Source: Nymphaea colorata (taxonomy: Eukaryota > Streptophyta > Magnoliopsida > Nymphaeales > Nymphaeaceae). Taken from it: DNA of 60,000 nucleotides. The stretch lies in the NCBI RefSeq assembly GCF_008831285.2, contig NC_045148.1, positions 14,178,802 through 14,238,801 on the forward strand, written 5' to 3'. The translations under genes were made by a program, and so were the position numbers. Shown here one piece after another: positions 51,201 to 60,000 of this stretch (positions within the stretch are counted from its first letter, which is position 1; each line of letters opens with the position of its first letter). The notes below the pieces were generated by a model that was not told the origin of the DNA, searched no databases, and saw only the letters and a list, made by a program, of their open reading frames with translations.

Positions 51201-51659
51201 AAAATTCTCTACACATTGCGAGATATAGTAAACCTTTCCAACAAGAAACATGTGCCACGCCCTCCCCTACCCGACCTGTTCACATTTACTCCACGAATCC
51301 ACCTTTGTCCATCCTGCCTGAGTTAAGCTTTTCCCTGACGGCTCGCAATTAGAACTATCCCGCCAACTAAAAGCGGTAGACTACAAGATGTGAGCCTCTG
51401 GTACCGGAAAAAACCTAACTTACGCTATTTTCCGAACTTCTAAAAGAATCACCCGTCGATCTTTAATTCCTAGCAGAGCAACCGATAGCAACACCAGGAG
51501 GTCACAAAAAGTATTGCATGTCCGAATGAAAAGGATTAGCGCACAAAGAGAGAGTGAAAGAGATAGAGAGAGAGAGTACCCGTAACGTCGAAACCTCTCC
51601 CGAACGCGGAGGTCGTGGGGGTCAAACTCAGGGAGATCATCCTCCATCTCGCACTCCAT
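18404..51659 (-). CDS. NUP107: nucleoporin NUP107, outer-ring (Y-complex) scaffold subunit
   Basis: Scaffold component of the NUP107-160 complex of the nuclear pore (Nup84/Nup107 family), built largely of alpha-helical solenoid. 24 exons: 51659-51580, 50623-50244, 49352-49283, 47993-47878, 47679-47648, 47565-47440, 45608-45450, 37840-37748, 37660-37493, 35759-35661, 35339-35104, 35023-34966, 34563-34472, 34298-34167, 32124-32002, 31361-31263, 31177-30986, 30745-30571, 30166-30010, 29535-29333, 27744-27603, 27507-27347, 19834-19718, 18478-18404. They give 1094 codons plus TGA with unbroken phases; Arabidopsis NUP107 (At3g14120) is about 1077 aa. Diagnostic stretches include FDPHDLRVRERFRRYG at the N-terminus, LQHLDFDAPTRE-like text in exon 7, LLQKLHSG, FGAHLVLVLRYL, HEELVGVYASQLA, IQWLCFTPPST-like text in exon 17, RGLCRRCCLPETILR in exon 22, and FLLFEREYAILQMEAQEE at the end. 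Exon 5 is only 32 bp. Introns 7 and 22 hold Ty1/copia elements in the opposite orientation. No disabling change was seen. Confidence 0.96.
20275..20467 (+). repeat. 5' LTR of copia 1
   Basis: Matches the copy at 26896-27088. It contains a short inverted motif around the telo-box-like CCCTAATCTC...GAGATTAGGG. Confidence 0.95.
20468..20481 (+). other. primer-binding site of copia 1 (initiator Met tRNA type)
   Basis: TGGTATCAGAGCCG directly follows the 5' LTR and is the standard copia primer site. Confidence 0.95.
20690..21180 (+). repeat. imperfect tandem repeats in the copia 1 leader
   Basis: At about 20710-20850 a unit of roughly 60 bp built around CAGATCT...GGCTCGTGGA occurs about three times. 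At about 20945-21175 a larger unit with TGATTGTTGTGATTGG and TTTTGAACA motifs is duplicated. Neither is coding. Confidence 0.7.
21328..23049 (+). pseudogene. copia 1 gag-pol remnant, left part: gag ends, protease, integrase
   Basis: The reading frame opens at 21328 with a short gag N-terminus (VKLDAPKLE), then passes directly into text normally found at the end of the gag zinc knuckle (DRYWDKLGRPSA). The gag core and knuckle are therefore deleted. The protease motif reads WIIDSKASRHFC, so the expected D-S-G is D-S-K. The integrase zinc region (LRLGHPSVSKL...CEACQLGKHTR) and core (VDVWGP, VDDYSRVTWVF, RIDNALEF) follow in another frame. After a further frame change comes GVAERKHRQLLN and the GYKCF region. 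The text stops where the DNA transposon enters at 23058. Confidence 0.93.
23359..24484. mobile_element. hAT-like non-autonomous element nested inside the CTATGTCAC element
   Basis: Left end CAGGGCTGTTCATGAGCGAG and right end (read inward) TAGGGGTGCACAACGAGTCG, with an 8-bp duplication AGGAAGAG at 23351-23358 and 24485-24492. The subterminal regions are packed with GCTCGAGCTCGACTCGA-type motifs, which is typical of plant hAT non-autonomous elements. No transposase frame is present. Confidence 0.88.
23867..24005. repeat. three tandem copies of a 46-47 bp unit
   Basis: Units start at 23867, 23913 and 23960 with GACCAYGCAAR and contain GAGACCCAGG and TTGAAGAAGGGGG. They lie inside the nested hAT-like element. 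Spacers are absent, so this is not a CRISPR array. Confidence 0.9.
25086..26887 (+). pseudogene. copia 1 pol remnant, right part: reverse transcriptase and RNase H
   Basis: Continues the copia polyprotein after the insertion. Landmarks are LPIALRKDK followed by a stop, SSKWVFIVKYNSDGSMERYK, LDVKNAMLYGDLNETVYMQQ, AIYGLKQSPRAWF, the catalytic YVDD at 25942-25953, LRYFLGIEMA, and the RNase H stretch (AYSDADYVGS, SVESEYRAM, YCDNRAATYIANNP, DVFTKALP). Several in-frame stops (for example near 25262, 25437, 25576, 26083 and 26473) and a frame change near 25850 make it non-coding as a whole. Confidence 0.95.
26896..27088 (+). repeat. 3' LTR of copia 1
   Basis: Follows the polypurine tract GAGGGGGAG and ends GATACA. 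It is followed by the target duplication AAGCT. Confidence 0.95.
28528..28593. repeat. 33-bp tandem duplication in NUP107 intron 20
   Basis: The unit AGAACATTCAGTTGTCATGC plus 13 further bases occurs twice in a row (28528-28560, 28561-28593), nearly identical, which suggests recent replication slippage. Confidence 0.9.
28657..29050 (-). pseudogene. coding-like fragment of unknown origin in NUP107 intron 20
   Basis: Two overlapping minus-strand frames read like protein. The first (29050-28859) contains SSEEWLLLKKEYFCVSDMIS and GPASGKTFEYLNGSAVLSRI; the second (about 28896-28657) contains LGLRLLWQIVKQFERFLVIL and a Glu-rich tail. A one-frame shift near 28870-28900 would link them. Neither belongs to NUP107, whose exons 20 and 21 join in phase without it. 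I do not recognise the family. It could be a gene fragment carried by a transposon or simply chance open frames. Confidence 0.3.
31425..31795 (-). mobile_element. probable solo LTR in NUP107 intron 15
   Basis: On the minus strand the sequence has LTR character: a GCCTATTTAAGATGG TATA-like region followed by GAAACCCTAATTTC, a layout common in copia LTRs around the transcription start. No internal domain, primer site or clear target duplication was found, so the boundaries are approximate. Confidence 0.35.
32750..33110 (+). pseudogene. decayed copia integrase fragment in NUP107 intron 14
   Basis: Plus-strand text HPKQNSVAEKKHHHINEDAL matches the copia integrase signature (QNGVAERKHRH type). 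About 240 bp further on, RFVGYANDYKY matches the FVGYS..KGYKC region that lies downstream in copia elements, so a shortened and frameshifted stretch of one element remains. Confidence 0.7.
33174..33251. repeat. compound microsatellite (AT)n(GT)n in NUP107 intron 14
   Basis: AT units run from 33174 to about 33218, followed by GT units to 33251. Confidence 0.98.
33297..33584 (-). mobile_element. probable solo LTR in NUP107 intron 14
   Basis: Bounded by TGTT...AACA. On the minus strand it starts TGTTAGGCATCTG and has TTGTATAAAGC (TATA-like), then AAAACCCTAATACATAATG, as expected of a copia LTR promoter and R region. The adjacent 5-bp flanks do not match, so ends may be slightly off. No second LTR was found. 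Confidence 0.4.
34357..34387. repeat. (GT)n microsatellite in NUP107 intron 13
   Basis: GT repeats with one GTGC interruption, 30 bp. Confidence 0.95.
37990..38395 (+). repeat. AT-rich dispersed repeat, copy 1, in NUP107 intron 7
   Basis: Begins with TTGTCACAAATATCG and contains ACATAAATAAAAC, GTTTTAATGA and ATATCAATGCTAAAAAAT in order. The same blocks occur in inverted orientation at 53575-53990, so it is a mobile repeat family. No coding capacity. Confidence 0.75.
38686..38935 (+). repeat. 5' LTR of copia 2
   Basis: Starts TGTTGATAG and ends CTCTACA. It differs from the 3' LTR at two sites (a G/C in CTTATGTGTT and a T/C in the CTTTTTC stretch). Confidence 0.97.
38936..38948 (+). other. 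primer-binding site of copia 2
   Basis: TGGTATCAGAGCC, complementary to the 3' end of initiator Met tRNA, directly after the 5' LTR. Confidence 0.96.
38949..39481 (+). other. GC-rich leader of copia 2 with CCGCCCAGCG-type repeats
   Basis: Between the primer site and the gag ATG at 39482. From about 39000 to 39400 the motif CCGCCCAGCG and close variants recur in an otherwise AT-rich region, giving an island of CpG-rich sequence. Probably structured leader RNA; no start codon with a family-like product is found before 39482. Confidence 0.7.
39482..43793 (+). pseudogene. copia 2 gag-pol polyprotein with two frameshifts and one stop
   Basis: Gag starts MAASSSSTVN at 39482 and carries the capsid-type block (LTKENYFSW, TWFLEDNQVKTWIVNS) and the zinc knuckle CTHCKKTGHTVDYC. 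Protease has WIVDSGATHHM (near 40535). Integrase has the HHCC zinc region (YWHERFGHLPF ... CDVCQFAKH). A frameshift near 41127-41131 and a one-base loss in a C run near 41392-41398 break integrase. In-frame TGA at 42285-42287 precedes ADAMKEEIDALRRN, where family members usually have Trp. Reverse transcriptase then reads intact from 42288: GSKWVYTIKYKPDGS, LDVKNAFINGDLEEEVYM, LYGLKQSPRAWF, catalytic YVDD at 42819-42830. RNase H follows (GYSDADWAGC, SSAEAEYRAI, YCDNKSAINLANNP) and ends at 43793. Confidence 0.96.
43788..44037 (+). repeat. 3' LTR of copia 2
   Basis: 250 bp, nearly identical to 38686-38935. The last bases of the pol frame overlap its start. Confidence 0.97.
44976..45357. repeat. 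AT-rich foldback-type repeat in NUP107 intron 7
   Basis: Begins TAGTCACAAATAACG; its right end read inward is GTATAGTCACAAAAAACACG, a short imperfect inverted repeat. The flanks TTGAGACCA and TTGAGACTA look like a 9-bp duplication with one change, which would suit a Mutator-like element. The first 55 bases also resemble the left end of the repeat at 37990, so the two may be distant relatives. Confidence 0.5.
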
Positions 51660-51699
51660 CGTCCAGATCGAGAGAGAAGAAGACGATAGTGATGATGAT

Positions 51700-51760
51700 C
51701 TGTTAAACCCTAATTCTGCGACAGAGCTCGTTCCCAGAGGTTTACAAATTTGGCGCCTCT
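51700..51760 (-). promoter_or_regulatory. telo-box and E2F-like site upstream of NUP107
   Basis: AAACCCTAA lies at 51705-51713 and TTTGGCGCC at 51749-51757, 45 to 100 bases upstream of the NUP107 ATG. The first matches the plant telo-box and the second the E2F consensus TTTSGCGC. Both are known from promoters of growth and S-phase genes. The motifs are seen directly; their use is inference. Confidence 0.5.
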
Positions 51761-51898
51761 TTTACAAGTAGCAGACGCTAAATTGGTTGGTGACCCCAGA
51801 TTGAGCCTAAAAAGCAAGCCCGCCAGCGACGCCGCTAATTAAAAAGGAAGAAAAGAGAGAAAAAGGATAGCATGCATGGAAAGAAAAATAAAAGGAAA

Positions 51899-51952
51899 GG
51901 ATTGTATATAGTGTAAATCTCAAACGGATTGTATATAGTGTAAATCTCAAAC
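51899..51952. repeat. 27-bp tandem duplication
   Basis: GGATTGTATATAGTGTAAAT plus seven bases, twice in a row without change. Confidence 0.92.
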
Positions 51953-52658
51953 GAATTATGAAGGAAATGAAAAAAGGTTAAGTAAAAAAAAAAATTATTC
52001 CTACACTTCCCCTCATTTCTTTTTCCTTCTTTTTAATCTACTAGTTATTTAGTCTTTTCTTATCTTTCTTTTTCTTAATCAACTCTTTCAATTCATTTTT
52101 CTTAGTTCCTTTCATTTTCCTTCCTTTCCATCCATTTCATTCCCTCTCATTCCCTCCAACCAAACAAAGCTTAAGATAGCTTGTTTTATGTGTTTACCCT
52201 TTTTTGTTGTTGTTGTATGTGCTTCTAAAAATATCTCTTTTTTTGTGGAAAATTTAGAAATGTGTTTCTTATATCAAATTAAAAAATATATTTTTAAAAA
52301 TCTAAAAATATGTTTCTTTATCATCGAACACATTTTCAAGTCACCATACACAAACACTGCCTAAATATTGCTGAGAAGGCATTACTTTGTTGGTTGGTTT
52401 GGATTCATGATGATAATGTATCTGAATTCGATTTTCATGAGTGGTATTTTTATAGACGGTAAATGGTGATTGTGTGACACTTGAATTGAATAGTGGATCG
52501 CCACTCAGGAGGTCTTATATCAAGGTTCGAACGCAAACCTACTTTAGAGAAAGAGAGAGGTCTCTCGAACCTTTATTAACAAAGAATGAGGTGCACAAAG
52601 GTAAAGAAAATGAAGAGCCGACTCTCTACTGAAACCATCTACAAAGTTCGGTAGCAAC

Positions 52659-53080
52659 CTATGTCACACGGACGCAGCTAAAGAGGCCGCGTACCCGTGT
52701 CGACTCGCCGACACGACGATTCCGACACGGGACTCGGCAAGGACACCACAAAAAATAAAAAATACAAATTTAATGTTTTTTTTTTCATTTTATCAATTTT
52801 TTGTGATGCATCCAATTATTTCCATAAACAATCCTTTCAAATATTCAGTACTTTTGTGATAAAACATATTTTCTCACAAGATTGTAAGAGTGAACTATTA
52901 ATTTAATGTTTTTTTTAATCTTATCATTTTTTAGAATATTTAATATAGTCGTGTCTGTGTATCCGAAAATTTTGAAAGTTGCCGTATCCACACCCGTATC
53001 TTTGTATCCACACCCGTATCGCATCCGCACCCGTATCTTTGTATCCACACCCGTATCGCATCCGCACCCGTGTGACATAG
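52659..53080. mobile_element. non-autonomous DNA transposon with CTATGTCAC ends, copy 2
   Basis: Left end CTATGTCACACGGACGCAG; right end read inward CTATGTCACACGGGTGCGG. The 8-bp duplication GTAGCAAC flanks it exactly (52651-52658, 53081-53088). The right part holds tandem TATCCACACCCGTATC units. No coding capacity. The interior matches 58421-58768 in inverted orientation. Confidence 0.92.
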
Positions 53081-53574
53081 GTAGCAACACCTGAGGCTAC
53101 ACCAAAATATAAAATGAAGGCACATGCTAGTCAGTCTAGAGAAGAAACAAAATCTACGGGACCCGTAGCATAACCACATTTTGAGATATATGGATACTTG
53201 TGAAGGAATTCAGCAAGCGAAGGAACCGTCCAAATGACGAAGGGAAGAGTTGAATCCCAAATTAAGAGAAGGGCATGTTTGGTGACCCCTTCACATAGAG
53301 TCTTTTAAAGGAAAAAGGTTTGTTTTGCCTTTAAAACACCAATTTAAAGTGCTTTTAGATGATAATCAAAACTGGATTTGAGAAAAACTCAATTTCAACA
53401 AAAGAGATGTTTAAGTTTAACAAAGCGGCACTCATCCCTTTAAAAAAAAAGGTTTTAAAATAAAATGCCACCAAGTTTTACCGAATCTTGATTTTGACAA
53501 AATGACCATTCGAGGAAGTCATTCAAAGGCTTTTACACAAGAGAGGCAAACTTGTTGACCAACTGTTTAAAGTT

Positions 53575-53990
53575 CCAGTGCCATACATATCGCGATATTT
53601 TTTAAAATATCGCAATATTAACATAAAAAAGATCGCTATATTTTGAAAAGAGGGTAAATATCTATCACATTACTATCACATTTTTTTGCAAATTTTTTTC
53701 ATTTTTTATTTTTTAGCATTGATATTATTATGGATTTAAATATAACTCAAACTAAATTATTTTCATCATTTTTTTTGTCATTAAAACATTTCTTTCATCA
53801 CTTTATATGGTTTTATTTATGTTTCCTTATTGACTTCTTATTTATTTCATTTGCACCTAATATTTTTAATTTTAACATTTTCGATTTTTTCCCCAAATTT
53901 TCCTTAAAAACAACTTTGCCATTAAAAATCTTAAAAAAAATATCATCATTAAAAACCATGGAATGATATTGGTGACAATGGTTTAAACAG
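53575..53990 (-). repeat. AT-rich dispersed repeat, copy 2
   Basis: The reverse complement carries the same ordered blocks as 37990-38395 (AATGAAATAAATRAG, ACATAAATAAAAC, ATATCAATGCTAAAAAAT) and a similar end (ATTGTCACCAATATC against ATTGTCACAAATATC). Confidence 0.75.
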
Positions 53991-54195
53991 AAAAATATTT
54001 TCAAGGACATCAAAATGTTAAAACCGTATATGGATGTCAAAAATAGATGAAGTTACTTTGATTATGAGAAGGAACACGGGTTGGGATTCTTAGAGGAAGG
54101 TCTGAACTTACTAAGTTCGCGTTTGCTTCTATTGGATGAATGCTTATGTATGTAAATTGAGTCTACTTTGCATCTATTGGATGAATGCTGTAAAT

Positions 54196-54527
54196 TGAGT
54201 CTGGGCATCGGGTTGGCCTGACTCAATAAAAGTCGCGAACGGGCCAGCCCAACACTTGAAACCCGAGCCCGAACCTAACCCAACACCCAAAACTATTGGA
54301 GCCAGCCCAGTTAATGTATATATATTTTAAACATATAATAAAATTCATTGAATATAAAATATATTTTTATTAATAAAACATATAATATTAATAAAACAAA
54401 AATAATATTAAATAACTTATCTGGTAGAATCGAGCCTCATCAAGTTGGTTTTTTGAGGCATGAACCCAGACCTGATAGGGCAGGGTACCACGTATCCGTC
54501 AAGTACCTGACTCGATGCCCAACCCTA
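54196..54527. mobile_element. hAT-like MITE with GGGCATCGGGT ends
   Basis: Left end TGAGTCTGGGCATCGGGTTG; right end read inward TAGGGTTGGGCATCGAGTC. Flanks CTGTAAAT (54188-54195) and ATGTAAAT (54528-54535) fit an 8-bp duplication with one change. 332 bp, no coding capacity. Confidence 0.75.
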
Positions 54528-55962
54528 ATGTAAATAGTTTGGATTCAAATAATATAAGAACTTTAGACATTCAAATTCAAAACCCAAAATCTAAAAACCT
54601 AAACAATCATGGCTAGCTAGCTAGCTCCATTAACCTTTGCTCAAGCCATTAACATTACAAGATCACTCTCATGCATATGTCATAGCGATGGAATTGTGTT
54701 CCAAATGAAAATATGAGTATGCCTTGTGCCTATAATGATCACGATCCAGTTGCTTGTGTAGAAATATTACTAAATGCTGCAGGTTTTGCCTAAGTCATTT
54801 TTCTTCTCATCACAATTACAATTTTTTTAACACCTAAAGTCCATTCATCATGAGCTGTTTGCGCGTGAAATTCCAACAACTATTAGTTGGAACAACTTTG
54901 TCCGTCACTGTCCTCATTAAATGCTAAAGTGAACACTTATATATATATAAGGAAAAAATATATAAAAGAAAGTTATCCTAACAACATTATAGTCAATATC
55001 AAACACACACACAGATACATATTGTGTGTGTGTGCCTGTGTGTGTTGTTTTTTATAGTGAAGACCATGGGCCATGGACGCAGGTTGGTGTAGGATCAAAT
55101 ATAAGTTCTCCATCTTGTGCAAATAAATATAACCCTCTGGCACCAATGAACACATTTTTGCTGCCCTCTTATTCCGCTTGTATTTTATGTCATGTCATAT
55201 CATTCAAAGTGCAGCGGCATATACCACGGATATTTTAAAAAATAGAAATGTGAAAAGTGAACAAGAACGTGTGATGTCTAACATAATGGTTAATACTCTA
55301 ATTATATTTTTTGTCTCGTTGTGCTTCTAAAATAGTCTACGTCGACTGAAAATAAAGTGAAAATGATGTTGAAGAAGAAGTTTAAAAAATTTGACCGACA
55401 GCGTCAGAAGCATTGAAACCGACTAAAAGTAACTTGGTCTACCTTTAGAGCCTATGCTTGCTCAGGCTTATGCAGCAGGTCGAGACCCACAAAGAATCTC
55501 ACCAGTGACTCGACTTCTGCCAAATACTGAGGGATCTAGAAGTTCGCCTTTATTTCGAATGCCCAATATTTGTTTTAAAACTTACTTAAAATGTTTTAAA
55601 AAATACATTAATGCTATATATATTAATAATAGAACAACAAATTGGAACTTGAACATTCTGATTCTAATTGAAAATTGGCTGCTCCTCGACAACTTTTTGA
55701 ATTGATACATTTGAGTAAATAGTGAATCAATTTGTCTTACAAGCAAACAGGGTGCAGACAAATTTGTACAAGATCATGTCAAAAATGCATTTTCTATTTC
55801 AAATTCTTGACCTCTTTCGCCTTCAAAGTCTTCAGCCGACCACTCTAGCCAAGTAGACAGGTATAGCTCAACCGAAACGGACAAGGACAGCGCTTGTTAG
55901 CAACCAAAACGTCATTTGCATCAAGATGTGTACAATTGCCATGCAGCATAGGGAGTGTCCAT

Positions 55963-56371
<409 letters not shown>

Positions 56372-57092
56372 GGCTAACCTAAACAAACATGCTCTTCGTG
56401 ACAATGAAAAAGTTGAGTACAGGCTCTTCGCATGTGCCCACATTCTCCAAACTTGTTTAAAGCTGCCAGAACAAAGGAGGAACACTGACATCCCTAGCCC
56501 TCGGGGACATCGATGCTACGACAGCAACGTCGATTGGTCCAGCTTCGTATATATAATAGCATTTAATTTCACATATCCATGAGCGAAGAAACCTTTTAGA
56601 TAAGGCAATTGATGAACACGACGTGCGTAAGAAAACAACTTTGTGGACAAGATGACATGGTTGGTAGTAACATCTATAGTTTTTGTCGATATTCTCAAGA
56701 ACATATAATCACAGGAACCGCAATAATGGGAATACCAGAAGTTTACCTAGTTAGAAGTGGAAATGATGCAATTATTTGTTGGGAAAGAAACTTTGAACTG
56801 TTTACCATTTCATTTCTCATAATTGGCAAATCCAGCGATTTAACTTGGAAATCGCCTGAGTCGGATCAGGTTCTTTTTCTTATTGGGTTACGAATTATGA
56901 TCCAAGCGATCCACACCAAGACTCGGCTGACTCAGTTGACTCAGCCAATATTCGTTTGACTAGGCCTAGTCGTGCACAATATGAGTTTTGGCGATAGAAA
57001 GCTAAATTAATGATAAAATTTGATTTTGATCCAGTTTTTTTTTTTCTTGAATCTGTATGGAAAGACCAAAAGAAGGAAGAAGAATTGGTTGG

Positions 57093-57093
<1 letters not shown>

Positions 57094-57160
<67 letters not shown>
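57094..57160. repeat. compound microsatellite (CT)n(AT)n
   Basis: CT units from 57094 to about 57114, then AT units with one ATGT interruption to 57160. Confidence 0.97.
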
Positions 57161-57163
<3 letters not shown>

Positions 57164-58420
57164 CTTTCCAGCAACCCTTAAGCTTGAAACCCCCAACCTC
57201 AGCCTTGATCTCTCTCTCGCTTTCTCTCTCTGTGATGCCTCTAAAATGGTCAGTTGGGCCGGCCATCGGTGACCTCCCTACACTAGAACATACATTTTTT
57301 TATTTTTTACATTTTAATACTTTTACCTAGTTTTTAAGCATTGAGCAGTTAATTTGATCATTTGGAGAAAAATTAGAAAGGAAGAGAGAGCTACATTTTG
57401 GTAACTCGGTTACATGTCCATAGTCCAATTCTTAGTCCTTGACCTGCCCGACTCACCGGTCGCCGGATCAGTTTGTTGACTTGTGGGTGGTGAGCCTGGC
57501 CGAGCCAGGGGTGAGCCAGGCCAACCTTGACTTGTGACCAGGTTTTTTTAACAATTCGAGTGGACTCGGCGATTCTCGAGCCAACTCAAGAGGTAGCCAA
57601 CTATCTCACACGCACGCCACCACACACACACCAAAAAAAAAAAGAAAAAAAGAAAGAAAATCTACCGCCTACCGGTACTTTTCAACTCTTTTTCACATTC
57701 CTTTTGATCAAACGATGTGCTACGGAGTGATTTTATATGTAATTTAGATTGGCTGCTTTATGTAACACAATAATAATTCTTTCCGTTATATTTAATGGTC
57801 TCCCATATGCACTTTGTCGCACTTTAATTAAAGCACCAATTTTCTTATTGCTCACTTCTTAGATAAAGTGAGAGAGAGAGAGAGGGCTTCATGTTGATCG
57901 CAACAATTGTTTAATGGTCATATGTAAATAAAGTTAGCCAAATAAATTGTTTACCTTATTCTATTCGCAGGTCTTCCCTAAATTAGGTAACCTGTTATCA
58001 AGCAAACGTTACAACTAATTTATATTTTTATTCATTGAACGAAGCTTTATAATATTTATTAGATTTCTAGTCCTAAAAGGTACGGACAATTAATTTAAGC
58101 ATCAACGGTGCGGACAGTTGAACCTTCACTTGGTATTGTATCTGAATTGCTGGTTGGGTTGAGACAAGTTCCTTGATACATGGATTCATCTCAATGAAGG
58201 CAGCTCCGATATGATGCAATAGCACGACTTCTTCAAGCCATGCATATTTTAAATTATTACAAATGAATAAGTGAAATGGGCTACCAAAAAATTAACACTA
58301 TAATGTCAAAGAAATGGATTTCGCAGACTAAAGTTGGTCCGAATTAGTTGAACTGAGAGTTGTGGATCAGTCAAAGTTTGATTTTGGCATTTGAAGATGA
58401 TGTAGCAAAATGTAATGTGA

Positions 58421-58768
58421 CTATGTCACACGAGTACGGGTACGATAAGGGTATGGGTACGCAGACATGGCAAGGCGAATTTTTATATTCTAAAAAGTTA
58501 AAAAGGATAATAAAATAAAATAAAAAAATATTAAATTAATAATTCACTCTTACGATCTCATAATTCATAAGAAAGAAAGTCTCAGATTCTCAAACAAAAC
58601 ATTGTTCACCACCAATCTCATAAGTTATAAGAAAGAAAGTCTCAAACAAAACAAAGAATGTCGGGTTAGTAAAGTGGTTCCGATCGAGTCTGACCTAGGC
58701 CGAATCCAAAACATATCCAGGTGTCGACACCGGTATGTGGCCCATTTTGCCGTGTCCCTGTGACATAG
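58421..58768. mobile_element. non-autonomous DNA transposon with CTATGTCAC ends, copy 3
   Basis: Left end CTATGTCACACGAGTACGGG; right end read inward CTATGTCACAGGGACACGGC. The middle (TATTAAATTAATAATTCACT) matches copy 2 in the opposite orientation. The flanking bases do not show a clean 8-bp duplication (AATGTGA against ACTGTGA). An inner motif with ATAAGAAAGAAAGTCTCA is duplicated. Confidence 0.82.
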
Positions 58769-60000
58769 ACTGTGAGCATATGTAGCAAATGTAGAAGACA
58801 TTGATATGGTACACCATTTGAAAGTTTAGAAAGAAATATTTTTCTTTAATGATAGAAAGCATATAGAAAAAGAGTTTTACAGTTGGCTAATAGTGGGAAT
58901 GGATAGAAACACAATACTCTTAGAATAAGTACAGAATTGAAAGTGCCATGATTCGGTTAGCATTATATTGGCTTATCGATATCATCACAAAATAAATATT
59001 TTTTTCTCTTATTTAGAACAATGAGAACATCTCATATATAATAATGCTATAACTTTTCTAGAATCATGCAATAAACTGTTGATTGACACTGAATCAGGGC
59101 TTCATGATGCACAAAAATACATCTTCCCCATTGCAGTGGACATGGGCACCAGCTTTTGTTGCAAAGGATTTTTGGGTTTTTGGATCATGGGGCCCTTTGT
59201 TATTGGCAGACAAGGGAAACAAGGGTCCTAGCACTTGTCTCACAAAATGACAATTGGATGTGGATGCCCCAAAAGCTGCAAATGGCCGAGGGAACCTATG
59301 ACATGCCCTAAAACCCCTTTTTTGTGCACGGGATCACTATACTTGTCACAGAACAAGGAACAAGTACCCTTTGAGCACCTGTGGAGAGGAGAGATACCTA
59401 TATCTTGAAGAAATTCTCTGCTACAACAACTTGGGAGCCACACAACCTGCTATGAAATTGAGAAGTTATTGGGCATCTGAATGTCCTCCTCTATGTTGCT
59501 GACAGCATCGCTATTTATGAACTTCTGATTCATGCACTTAGAGAACAGACATGAACTAGCTTAGCTAGTAGCTTGTTCAGGAACAAAATCCAGAATCTTT
59601 TGATCAGTCTTTTAGCTTCTGTCTTACAAACACGAAAGCCGAATTTGATCAGGTATAATCCAAACAAGAGTTGTTGCAGATCATATCATCAAGTGCAGTC
59701 GTTCACTTGATTTTATAGTGAGACACGTTTGTCCTAGTTCCTCATTTCTCTAAAGAAATGAAGAGCTCATATCTTCAAACAACACTTTACTGTCTTTACC
59801 TTAACTTTTATTTTGTTAATTAGTCAGGGCATTTGATAGCATGAAACTGAAAAGTTTTCAGCTAAAATAGATTGACCCGGACAAGGCGATCGACCTTGCC
59901 TTGCCTAAGTTTCACATGTTATAAAATTTTCCAAGGTTATAAAATACACTCCTAAATACTTAGGGACGACCAATCCTACACTTATAAGATGGAAATTTCT

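Noticed and set aside
59240-59443. Cys- and His-containing minus-strand open frame near the right edge
   Set aside because: Spacing of Cys and His fits no zinc-binding pattern I know, there are no flanking exons, and it does not resemble a known family.

Overview
This is a stretch of plant nuclear DNA. The genes have short exons, GT-AG introns, AT-rich non-coding DNA, Ty1/copia retrotransposons primed by initiator-methionine tRNA, and long CT/AT/GT microsatellites. Protein similarity points to a flowering plant. I cannot fix the species; nothing grass-specific is visible.

Three genes lie head to tail on the minus strand. At the left edge is the 5' part of an (S)-2-hydroxy-acid oxidase gene (glycolate oxidase family, ATG at 3119; 8 exons seen, the rest lies beyond base 1). 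Next is a 12-exon SPT20-domain gene resembling Arabidopsis PHL (8590-15520, 1312 codons). Last is a complete 24-exon nucleoporin NUP107 gene (18404-51659, 1094 codons). Exon phases join without a break in all three models, and the model lengths match the known families. From memory, NUP107 and the HAOX genes are also near neighbours in Arabidopsis (At3g14120 to At3g14150), so the layout probably preserves old microsynteny with the PHL gene between them.

NUP107 spreads 3.3 kb of coding sequence over 33 kb, largely because of transposons. Intron 22 holds an old defective Ty1/copia element (20275-27088, target duplication AAGCT). This copia is itself interrupted by a 2.0-kb terminal-inverted-repeat element (23058-25077, duplication CTTCTAGG), which in turn contains a 1.1-kb hAT-like element (23359-24484, duplication AGGAAGAG). 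Intron 7 holds a young Ty1/copia element (38686-44037, duplication CTTGG, LTRs differing at 2 of 250 sites) that already has two frameshifts and a stop. Introns 14 and 15 hold a decayed copia integrase fragment and two probable solo LTRs. All intact-orientation copia elements run opposite to NUP107.

The right 8 kb (51760-60000) has no gene I can support. It holds small non-autonomous DNA transposons, microsatellites and short tandem duplications. A transposon family with CTATGTCAC ends has three copies in the window, two of them in this part. I found no new multi-gene system. The most unusual structures are the three-deep nested insertion, the CTATGTCAC family, a GC-AG intron in the oxidase gene and a long hairpin in a PHL intron.
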